From Pelosinus fermentans JBW45 (GTDB taxonomy: Bacteria; Bacillota; Negativicutes; DSM-13327): a stretch of DNA of 64,000 nucleotides. The notes beneath the pieces were generated by a model. It ran no database searches and was not told the origin of the DNA. It saw nothing but the letters and a program-made list of their open reading frames with translations. The position numbers and the translations under genes were made by a program. The DNA lies in contig NZ_CP010978.1 of the NCBI RefSeq assembly GCF_000271665.2, forward strand, positions 1,024,501 to 1,088,500, written 5' to 3'. Within the stretch, counting starts at the first letter, position 1, and the number at the start of each line of letters is the position of its first letter. Below, piece by piece: positions 33,501 through 39,800 of this stretch.

Positions 33501-33819
33501 AATGGGGGTTGATGAAATAACGGAAAAAATAATGATGCAGAATATGGGGATGATTGCACTGCAGACAGCAAATGGTATCCAGGCACTATATCAAAGTATA
33601 GGCGCAGGGGAAAATCAGGTAATGGTCATGGTGGGGAAAGCAGATCAGTTCAGGATGGCTCTGGAACAAAATCATCCTGATGAAAGGGGTGAACACAGCA
33701 GTGTATATGCTGCTGCAGGCGACAAAATCATAAATCAAGACTTATATCAAAAGCTTTTCGATGAAATAGCAGCCGGAGTGTTATCAGAAGAAGAATTTAG
33801 TACATTAATGAAGGTGTGA
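18583..33819 (+). CDS. Giant trans-AT NRPS/PKS hybrid (5078 residues)
   Basis: Begins with docking helices (1-30) followed by a second glycine module: condensation (34-450, HHIVFDG with His163/His164/Asp168), adenylation (about 480-1000, code DILQLGMIWK) and PCP (Ser1034). Then: KS5 (about 1110-1545; Cys1289, His1425, His1465) of the type that follows amino-acid modules; DH (His1781, Asp1955, Gln1959); KR (TGGCGGLG at 2291-2298, Tyr2433); ACP (Ser2590); KS6 (Cys2832, His2967, His3007); DH (His3305, Asp3479) without KR; ACP (Ser3625); KS7 (Cys3871, His4006, His4046); DH (His4344, Asp4517, Gln4521); KR (TGGSGGLG at 4791-4798, Tyr4934); docking helices (about 5045-5078). It has no terminal ACP: that carrier begins the next protein. 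In the KS6-module DH the usual YGPxYQG reads YDTRYQG, so its activity is doubtful. The start overlaps the upstream stop (ATGA) and is preceded by AAAGGAG. Confidence 0.95.
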   Translation: MRRKEILTAFKKGELTAIEVKEKLYKLKKQPFQNPLSEGQKGLWMLQKVLPEMSSYNIPLCFRVFEKVNIDKFKKACHFVLEEHPILTSVIEEDSDGVPYQTIESSRPLTFQQEDISNLKCSEILSYLREKAKEPFCLENGSLMRVHLLFRSEAEYIVLITIHHIVFDGASSVLLMTTLLNAYQELAKDRNPIPNSSLASYYDFIEWEHKMLISKEGEEHRSYWRQQLSGNLPILEIPADRPRFSSRSDIGETYTNLLTPELSKKIKSFAQSQHLNSSIVFLGIFKLLLHRYTGQEDIIVGMPTMGRIQEGFDSLIGYFVNMIPMRSQVEGTKSFSKFIRELQVTVVDGLDHAYPFPSLVRDLNIPRTSLNAPIFQVAFLYQNFLHPTGLKEWQSKLPIEFVEGIHQEGEYEFGLEVYEQEERFVLTIKYNSDLFDLSTITRMMGHYAKLTEEIIDDPSVALEEYSLLSKEEEITLTDWNETHADYPSDKCFHELFEKQAQKTPNTIAVVYEEGCLTYKELDERSSQMAIYLQKLGVFPDCLVGICVERSLEMIVGLLAILKAGGAYVPLDPHYPKERLEYMLQDSKASFLLTQSKLLGKISPLIEGNIKTIVLDKDRHEIEQEVKVEDTLKREVQSNHLAYVIYTSGSTGKPKGVMIPHRALTNFLISMGDRPGIHSQDRLLAVTTYCFDIAGLEFYLPLINGAQCYICSSEKAKDVEKLKREIQRNKPTIMQATPVTWTMLFHAGWKNEERVKILCGGEALPERLKQYFIDTNSDAWNMFGPTETTIWSTVQHIKKEESITIGKPIANTKIYILDNNGKSTPIGIPGELCIAGDGLARGYLNKPVLTAEKFIPNPFNLVTQLYKTGDLARWLADGNIEFLGRNDQQVKIRGFRIELGEIESQLKNHPEIQESVVIVNEQEGIKQLIAYYVRTNPGRDKASLSLPKLREYLKSNLPDYMIPVLFVEVDSIPLTPNGKIDRKDLMNRKIVLTGTKKTFSPPSEIEEKILEIWKAVLHNDNINIEDGFFEVGGDSLLAVAVAERIKKKLKCDFNVTTLFEYTNIKSISKYIAENKDTIAVSYDRENRNSGNDNLDNSEIGHNKKNRKSSYPEYYQDSLAIIGISCHFPGAKDHFEFWHNLREGKESVKFFSQGELRNLNIPEEIIQDPNYIPVQSTIEGKDLFDPAFFNISPKDAAAMDPQFRLLLLHSWKAIEDAGYIPRKIPETSVFMTASSSIYQALLLNSKSEENNILMNSDEYVSWILAQGGTIPTMISYKLGLKGPSFFVQSNCSSSLVALYSAYQSLRSDEAKYALVGGANIFPSSNLGYVYQPGLNFSSDGHIKAFDASADGMLSGEGAAVIVLKKAVDAIEDGDHIYALLRGIGLNNDGSDKVGFYAPSIKGQAEVIRKVLNSTQINPDSISYMEAHGTGTKLGDPIEHTALSDIYKQYTTKKQFCGIGSVKTNIGHLDAAAGLAGCIKVALSLYHNEIPPTINFKKPNPNIDFTDSPFYVVNKIKKLEKNSSPYRAALSSFGIGGTNTHAIFEQYTSVEKPEYLNRQLYNDNIFYMLPISAKNNDRLKDYAQNLLSFLKEPRNHNDDKFVEAAAYHDINLADLAYTFQVGREEMENRLIFVFNNKNELIQKLEEFIDGRENIDGCFRGEVKQAKDSIQLFKKDDEFEELIHKWITKGKVRKIAELWSKGLCIDWELLYLDAKPHRISVTTYPFAKERFWISKIKAESISGISANTPAMMGCLHPLLHQNTSNLSEQRFSSTFTGQELFWANHVVKGQRVLPEVAYLEMVRAAVEQATKNLEEVKTGIRLKNVIWDRPIVLGDKPVQLHIGLFPEDKGEIAYEIYSQSEESSGEIVVYNQGSAALFSSTKDAETLDVKALQVKCKQNVLSSTQCYEAYRKMGISYGAEYQGIEKIYVGLGQVLAKLKLPSSVAATQDQFVLHPSLVDSAVQASLGLMMSSDNLNFVRPLTLKEIEILGNCTFTMWALLRFSDGSKAVNKTPKFDIDLCDDQGKICVRVKEMELHENTEKVITASLEPRPQNVMTPKIQEDFEMMTFEEILQEEALSKRAPVQIKTIVCFLSNLRNQQAIVEAIRTLEQQTNVLFISQGTTYQKHSQEAYTISRSDKKTYEQAFQSIREEYGEVDAVLYLWPLEDSIYIQDYSVIVYMLQSIAAVKLKAKQVLLGAQFENGLERCYLDSWIGFERSLRLVLPNTQVAVMYQESGGQKQESFIKDWMKKIWSELQTKKLQSVCYQKGKRHVYQIKATTLQMGNCLLQTGGTYLITGGCGGLGFLFAKHFAKTKPVNLILTGRSPMDEKKQNKIKEIEELGSQVLYLQADTCNVSNMKAVLIQAKEKFGKIDGVLHAAGLADSQSIFEKDMEDFKKIVEPKIKGTLVLDEVLQTEALHFICYFSSSSAILGDFGSCDYAIGNRFQTAYAFYRNVEQRQGKTLVINWPLWRDGGMGVGEEENSKMYLKSSSQRYLEAEEGVLLFDQLLAQTNTQHLILVGNRSKVYRFLELTQDQSSMPPTISLTSSGKGRRMEMKGLSFEQCLEWDLKEHISQLLKISRDKLDREDNLADFGFDSISLAQFANLLTNHYGIEITPALFFGHSTIEKLIQYFFAGYQETMQLFYQESTVLPEAAQEVLAVTLTSRRQEFKKIRIAMENTPQSMQEPIAIIGMSGRFPQASTIDEMWKILADGKDVIQDFPADRFSGKGKSPYQYGAIPGVSEFDPLFFEISPREAESMDPRQRLLLQESWKALEDAGYGSSQIQKSKIGMFVGVEEGDYRLLLKEKSSITSNHNAVLSARLAYFLNLSGPNMAINTACSSGLVAVHQACQSIRQQECDTALAAGVNLLLTPQMFQGMSEAGMLSEDGKCFAFDKRANGMVPAEAVAVVVLKRLSQAKADKDPIYAVIKGSGINYDGKTNGITAPSGASQTKLLKSVYDQYQINPEDLEYIVTHGTGTKLGDPIEVNALYDAFKDYTKKQGYCALTSTKTNFGHALAASGLVSLISLVQAFRHETIPASLHFQKENEYIQWSGSPFYVNKESKAWPEKEEKRRMGGVSAFGMSGTNVHMVLESYPENRMEMKKTSPCYLLAFSAKTQESLQEKCKEMIVCLEKEKAKSLGEISFTLLEGRQHFAHRCAVVVQDKEDGIYVLQQMGSKEKLPNLFKGIVARDFTGQKAIEEYGQELLAQSFSQADTNRYKEILHALADLYCQGYDLAWRQLYGEEKPNRLHLPGYPFAKESYWVPEVESSLNNRTKLESVTVIHPLLHQNTSDFSEQRFSSSFTGEEFFLKDHIVKGQRILPGVAHLEMAWAAAQQTAGALMEEKTGMRLKDIIWAQPIVVGEEAAQVHIGLFPKENGEISYEIYSQMKDNVKEAVIHNQGSIALVNYMEERKVLDLKALQAECSQGILSAAQCYKRLKAAGMEYDTRYQGIESVYLGVDQVLTKLVIPSSILDTQEQFNLHPCLLDSAMQVIGLQMTVEHCRPAAIIALEELAIIGQCISAPWVRICRDRKSERFDMDFCDDQGTVYMQMKGLEIQVYTEEMNMIPSEKNSQYPKIHNSQYPVAQGRRAEMKGFTLEQCIDWDLKEQVSQLLKIPRDKLDREENLAEFGFDSISLSEFAGIITNHYSIEFTPALFFGYSTLKNLTQYFLTEYQDVMQLHYREAVMEEGRQVVQAVPAVTLISKRQTSIQSRFITKPASQEIQEQEPIAIIGMSGRFPEARTIDEMWQILAAGKDVIQDFPADRFSGKGKSPYQYGAIPGVSEFDPLFFEISPREAESMDPRQRLLLQESWKALEDAGYGSSQIQKSKIGMFVGVEEGDYRLLLKEKSSITSNHNAVLSARLAYFLNLSGPNMAINTACSSGLVAVHQACQSIRQQECDTALAAGVNLLLTPQMFQGMSEAGMLSEDGKCFAFDKRANGMVPAEAVAVVVLKRLSQAKADKDPIYAVIKGSGINYDGKTNGITAPSGASQTKLLKSVYDQYQINPEDLEYIVTHGTGTKLGDPIEVNALYDAFKDYTKKQGYCALTSTKTNFGHALAASGLVSLISLVQAFRHETIPASLHFQKENEYIQWSGSPFYVNKESKAWPEKEEKRRMGGVSAFGMSGTNVHMVLESYPENRMEMKKTSPCYLLAFSAKTQESLQEKCKEMIVCLEKEKAKSLGEISFTLLEGRQHFAHRCAVVVQDKEDGIYVLQQMGSKEKLPNLFKGIVARDFTGQKAIEEYGQELLAQSFSQADTNRYKEILHALADLYCQGYDLAWRQLYGEEKPNRLHLPGYPFAKESYWVPEVESSLNNRTKLESVTVIHPLLHQNTSDFSEQRFSSSFTGEEFFLKDHIVKGQRILPGVAYLEMARAAVQQAAGRSGKENIGIQIKNVVWSRPIGVGEEAVQVHIGLFPEENGEIAYEIYSHLDESLEEAVVHSQGNILLRPACEVKSLPIEQIRKQCSREILSSSQCYEQLRTMGLEYGPGHQGIETLYIGDNQVLAKLLLPAFLLDTQDSFILHPSMMDSALQASMGLMIGSGSLKPALPFALQELEVMAACTPSMWAVVRYSPGSKGEDKVQKLDIALCNEEGTLCVRMKGFSARILEGEIDSGANIDMLLYQHGWKEKCIDQTATVSHIDQHMVILCEPDQGIQDSTAMNMNGVRCIALQRKGGNIAVRFQGYAYEILEEIRAILKEKTNSKALIQIVIFSNEQMPFFGFSGLLKTAHLENARLIGQIIEVEPEDSAQSIREKLIENSHQLFDSHIRYQDGKRWVTEWKEIEDTQDTVKIPWKDQGVYLITGGSGGLGLIFAQDIARQAKSATIILTGRSAFTQEMQTKWQGIVTLGARVEYRQADVTDQQVVSRLVEKIQEEFGGLHGILHCAGVIRDNFILKKTQEEMREVLSPKVLGLVNLDQATKDMKLDFFILFSSIAGSLGNAGQADYAAANAFMDAYAEYRNDLAARQQRQGKTLSMNWPLWQEGGMGVDEITEKIMMQNMGMIALQTANGIQALYQSIGAGENQVMVMVGKADQFRMALEQNHPDERGEHSSVYAAAGDKIINQDLYQKLFDEIAAGVLSEEEFSTLMKV
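18684..21827 (+). repeat. C-A-PCP glycine module, copy 2 (partner 13093-16236)
   Basis: Second copy of the condensation-adenylation-PCP module, with the same glycine pocket. The gene boundary at 18583-18680 lies just upstream, so here the module starts a protein behind a docking segment. In copy 1 the module is internal. Confidence 0.95.
26716..28523 (+). repeat. KS-DH duplicated segment, copy 1 (partner 29833-31640)
   Basis: About 1808 bp covering most of KS6, its linker and the first part of the following DH repeat at a constant offset of 3117 bp. I see only a few differences (for example cttctcaa versus cttcccaa, and ttactac versus ttgctac). Sequence identity stops inside the DH, just after the HIVKGQRILPG motif; the rest of the two DH domains is clearly different. 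Confidence 0.95.
29833..31640 (+). repeat. KS-DH duplicated segment, copy 2 (partner 26716-28523)
   Basis: Second copy, covering KS7 and the start of its DH. This region is visibly richer in G+C than the KS5 region of the same gene. Confidence 0.95.
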
Positions 33820-33838
33820 AGAGGGGGAGAAAAGAGAA

Positions 33839-36800
33839 ATGGAGAGTCAATTATCGTCTTTATATAAGCAGATAAAAGATAAAAAAATAAGCCGAGAAGA
33901 TGCAATAAGGCAGATTCAAGAGCATAAAGCAAAGCAGACCCAGCAACACATACTTCCCATCTTAGAAAATCATGCGTTATCTAAGACTAATACTGCCACT
34001 CTGATAGAGGGAATACAGACTGTTTTGCTGCAGAGGGCATCTGAATTATCCAGGGTAACAATTGAAGATATTGATCTAGAGGCCCAGTGGAATGAAAACG
34101 GACTGGATCAGGTTATGCTGGCTGCATTAGCAGATCGGTTAAATCAGGACTATAAGCTTGAACTGCTTCCAAGCATATTTTATACACAATTAACCATACA
34201 GAGCTTTGCCGAGTATTTGGTTAATGAACATTACGATATGCTTGCTGGTCAGATACAAGCAAAAGAATTATCACATTCGATAACTGAGAAAAGCAAAGTA
34301 ATGACAGAATTTGAAGAAGAGCTGCTGAAGGAAAAAGCAATACGTTATTTCAAACAGCAATTATCTTCTGTTCTTAAGCTTCCGGTGCATCGAATAGACG
34401 AAAATGCGCAAATGGAAAAATACGGGATCGATTCGATTATGGTTATGCAGTTAACCAATGAGTTAGAAAAAATATTTGGTTCTTTGCCAAAAACATTATT
34501 TTTTGAATATGAGAGTCTCCACCAGATAACTGACTACTTCCTTGCCGCTTATCGCACTGAGCTGATCAAAATTTTAAATGTGGAATACGGTACTGCCATT
34601 TCGGCTAAATCTGACAGCAGTGCTGGTGCAGAAAAGAAAAACTCGTTGTTTAGAAGTCCCAGGAAGCTGCGTACTCCAGAGTTTAGTGAAGGCAGCATTC
34701 GGCAAAAAGCAGCAGCGGGGGTGGATGTTGCGATCATTGGCGTTTCTGGACGTTATCCTGGTGCAAGAAATCTTCAGGAATATTGGAGAAACTTGCGGGA
34801 TGGCAAGGATTGTATTACAGAAATTCCTAAAGATCGCTGGGATCATAGTTTATATTTTGATGAAGACAAGAATAAACTTGGTAAAACCTATGGTAAATGG
34901 GGTGGTTTTTTAGAGGGAGTAGACCAATTCGATCCTCTTTTCTTTAATATTTCGCCGCGGGAAGCTCAATTTATTGATCCCCAGGAACGATTGTTCCTGC
35001 AATGTGTATTTGAAACCCTGGAAGATGCAGGATATACCAGGCAAGACCTTGGATTAAAAGAGAATTTTAATGTTGAAGGAAACGTAGGAGTTTATGTAGG
35101 AGTGATGTATGAAGAGTATCAGCTTTACGGTGCTCAGGAACAAATCCAGGGAAGACCCATTGCTCTTAGCGGAAATCCATCGTCGGTTGCCAATCGAGTA
35201 TCCTACTTCTTTAATTTTCATGGACCTAGTATGGCTATTGACACGATGTGTTCTTCTTCTTTGACAGCAATTCATTTAGCATGCCAAAGTTTGCAGCAAG
35301 GAGGATGTGAAATTGCAATTGCAGGTGGTGTAAATGTCTCAATTCATCCCAACAAATATCTGATGCTGGGACAAGGAAAGTTTATTTCAAGCAAGGGAAG
35401 GTGTGAAAGCTTCGGTCAGGGCGGCGATGGCTATGTGCCCGGTGAAGGAGTTGGTGCTGTACTGCTCAAACCGCTGACGCAAGCCATTGCTGATGGTGAT
35501 AATATATATGGAATTATTAAAGCAACAGCAATCAATCATGGCGGGAAAACGAATGGCTATACAGTTCCTAATCCCAATGCGCAAGCTCGGGTTATTGGTC
35601 AGGCTTTTGCTGAAACAGGAATCAACCCCAGAATGATCAGCTATATTGAAGCACACGGTACGGGAACTTCTTTAGGAGATCCTATTGAAATAGCAGGACT
35701 GAGTAAATTTTTTAAAGAGCATACCAAAGACAAACAATTTTGTGCAATTGGATCTGCCAAATCAAATATTGGGCATTGCGAAAGTGCAGCCGGCATTGCA
35801 GGAGTGACTAAAGTATTGCTGCAGCTTAAATATCGCCAGCTAGTACCATCATTACACTCCAAAACATTAAACCCGAATATTGATTTTAACAATACGCCAT
35901 TCTTTGTTCAGCAAGAACTTGCAGAATGGAAAAGACCGTTGATTAACATACATGGAAAAACAGAAGAGCATCCGAGAATTGCAGGTATTTCATCTTTTGG
36001 CGCGGGAGGATCAAATGCTCATGTTGTGATAGAAGAATATATCCCAGAGGATCAAAATCCGGTTATAAATCTGATTTCACAGCAGCATCCAGCTATGATT
36101 GTATTATCAGCCAAAAATGAAGAGCGTCTTTTGGAAAAGGTGAGACAATTGCTGCTTATGATAAAGGAAGTCAGGTTCTTTGATGCAAATCTGGCGGAGA
36201 TAGCTTATACGCTGCAAATTGGCCGGGAAACAATGGATGAACGCTTGGCGATTGCAGTGAATTCTATTAAAGAACTGGAAGAAAAATTGGGTCGCTTTTT
36301 GGAAAGAGATGAGGATATTGAAAATTTGTACCGAGGGCAAAATAAGCGCAATAAGGAAATATTGGCTGCTTTAGGTCCGGATGAAGATATGGCAGTTATG
36401 ATTGATTCTTGGATGAGAAAAGGAAAATATACGAAGCTTCTCGAGGTTTGGGTGAAAGGGCTAATCATTGACTGGAAAAAGTTATATGGAAAAGCAAGGC
36501 CTCGAAGAATCAGTCTGCCCACGTATCCTTTTGCTAAAGAAAGATATTGGGTACCTGAATTTGAAACAACGGCTGTCAATCATATTCTGACTCATACTGG
36601 AAATGCACTAATGCTTCATCCTCTGCTTCATCAGAATACATCGGATTTAACGGAGCAGCGTTTTACCTCTAAATTTTCGGGGAAAGAAACCTTCTTCGTG
36701 AATCATGTTAAAGGATTTAGAGTACTGCCGGAGGCTGCTTGCCTTGAAATGGTGCGAGAGGCTTTACAGCAGGCTGCTGGAAGGCTGCAAGAAGGACAGA

Positions 36801-39800
36801 AAATTTTGATTACCAATATCAGGTGGATGTTTCCTGTTGCTGTAGATGAATCTTTGCTTGAAGTACATATTGGACTAATACCTGAGAACAGCAGCGAAAT
36901 TATCTTTGAAGTCTATAGCCAGCCCGGGGGCAGAGAGGAAGAAACTATCATATACAGCCAAGGAACTGCTGTATTTAGTGATGTTTCTGCAGAAAATATA
37001 GAATTGGACTTGGCTGCTATTCAAGAGCAGTGCAGGAACCATTTCAATGCCAGCCAGTGTTATGAGGCATTAAGAAATGCCGGATTTAATTATGGTCCGG
37101 AATACCGGGGAATGGAATTTGTATATGTCGGAAGAGGCCAAGTATTGGCAAAGCTAGTGATGCCTTCCTGCATAGCAGAGACCCAATCGCAATTTATGCT
37201 GCATCCCAGCCTGCTGAATGCTGGAATGCAAGCAACAATCGGTTTTATATTGAATTCAGAAGACCGCAGATTAATGCTGCCAGTTGCCTTGCAGGAGCTT
37301 GAAATTCTTGGCCCTTGTTCGCCTGCCATGTGGGCTTGGCTTCGTTACAGTGAAGGCAGTGCTGCTGATACATTACAAAAATTAGATATTGATCTGTGCG
37401 ACACTCAGGGTAAGGTTTGCATTCGTATGAAAGGTTTGGAAATGCAAGGGGATACAGAAGAAAGCACGTCTGGCGATTCTGTAGAGGAGTTAAGACAAAC
37501 CCCCGCAGCTTCTAAAAAACAGGAAGCTTTTGAAATGATGACATTTGAAGAAACCTGGCAGGAGCAAGCTTTGTCAAATCGTGGACCTGTTAAGATCAGA
37601 ACACTGGTTTGTTTTTTGTCCAATGTAGAAAATCAAAACAAGGCAGCAGAAGAGATTCAAACCCTTGATCCGCAAACAAGAATACTCTTCATCTCTCAAC
37701 ATCCAAATCATACAGCATCCTCCCATACCATCTACCCCATTTCCCGCAAAGACCCCTCTACCTATGAACAAGCATTTCAAAGCATCCGGGAAGATTACGG
37801 CGAGATAGACGGGATGCTCTATCTGTGGACAATAGAAGATGCCACATGTATTGAAGACTATTCCGTCATTGTGTATCTGCTGCAAAGTATTGCTGCCGTA
37901 AAACTAAAAGCCGGACGAGTCTTGCTGGGAGCGCAGTTTGAAACAGGGCTGGAACGCTGCTATCTGGATTCCTGGGTTGGTTTTGAACGCTCTTTAGGGC
38001 TTGTTTTGCCCAATACGCAAGTAGCTGTGACGTATCAAAAAAGCAGCGGCCCAGATGCGAAATCGACCATGGAAGATTGGTTGACCAAACTCTGGTCAGA
38101 ACTGCAGACCGAGAAACTCCAAAGCGTTTTCTACCAAGAGGGAAAACGATATGTATACCAGATTCAGGAAACATTTCTAGAGACAGGCAGCAGCCTTTTA
38201 CAGGCAGGAGGAACCTATCTCATAACAGGAGGGTGCGGAGGACTGGGTTTTCTATTTGCCAGGCACTTTGCCAAAACCCATGCCGTCAATCTAATCCTAA
38301 CAGGCAGATCAGCTCTGGATGCAAAGAAGCAGGCAAAAATTCATGAATTAGAAGCACTAGGCAGCCATGCCCTATACTTGCAGGCAGACAGCTGCGATGT
38401 AAGCAGTATGAGAAGCGCTTTGGCACAGGCGAAAGCAAAATATGGTGAGATCCATGGAGTGATTCATGCAGCGGGGCTGGCAGGCAGCCAAAGTCTATTT
38501 GAAAAAGACCTGGCAGGATTTAAGAAGATAATAGAACCGAAAATTAAAGGCACTCTGGTGCTGGATGAAGTGCTTCAGGAAGTGGCACTTCATTTTATGT
38601 GCTATTTTTCCTCTTCATCTGCCATCCTAGGAGATTTTGGTTCTTGTGACTATGCCATCGGCAATCGTTTTCAGATGGCGTATGCTCACTATCGGCAGGA
38701 AAAGCAGCTGGAGGGAAAGGGATATGGCAAGAGTCTGGTGATAAACTGGCCTTTATGGAAGGATGGAGGAATGGGAGTCGGTGAGGAAGAGAACAGCAAA
38801 CTTTATTTAAAATCCAGCGGCCAGCGTTTTTTAGAAGCCGAAGAAGGTACGGTTATGTTTGACTGCATTCTGTCCCAAAGTACAATCCAGCAGTTAGTAT
38901 TAGTGGGGCAGCCCAGTCGAATAAAACGTTTTTTAGGTTTAACTCATGATGATGTTTCTCTTTCCCTCTTAAGCCTTAATTCGCCGTCGAGAGGAAGACG
39001 TCCAGAAATGAAAGGCTTAAATCTGGAACAGTGTGTTGAATGGGATTTGAAAGAATATATCAGCCAATTGCTGAAGATTCCGTTCAATAAGCTGGATAAA
39101 GAAGAAAACCTGGCAGACTTTGGCTTCGATTCCATTAGTCTGACGCAACTTGCTGCCTTATTGCGCAGCCATTATGGAATTGAAGTGACAGCAACACTAT
39201 TCTTTGGATATTCTACGATTGAAAAACTGACACAGTATTTTGTAACTGACCATCATAATATCATGGATGAATTCTATAAAGAAGAAGCTGTTTGGCAGCC
39301 TATGGAGCAAAAGCGCTCTACAGAAAATAAAGCAGTAGTGGGTCCAAAATTTCAAAGAATCAGATTTGCTAGAAGGAGAGAGGATACTGAGGATATAAAA
39401 CAGCAGGGTTCTATAGCAATTGTAGGTATGAGCGGTAAATTTCCTATGGCTGAAGATGTGCATGAATTATGGGGAAATATTGTGGAAGGCAGGGATTGTA
39501 TTGCTGAGATTCCAAAAGAGCGCTGGGACTGGCAGAAATTTTATGGAGACGCTGCCAAAGAAGTAAATAAAACTAAAATAAAATGGGGCGGCTTTATTAC
39601 GGAGATTGATGAGTTTGACTCATTATTTTTTAAAATTTCGCCTAAAGAAGCTGAAAGCATGGATCCTAAACAGCGTATGCTCATGACATTTGTCTGGCGG
39701 GCCATGGAAGATGCAGGGATTACCCCAAAAGAAATGTCAAAGAAATCTACGGGAGTCTTTATCGCAGCATGTCCCAGTGAATATACGGATTCGGTGTCGA

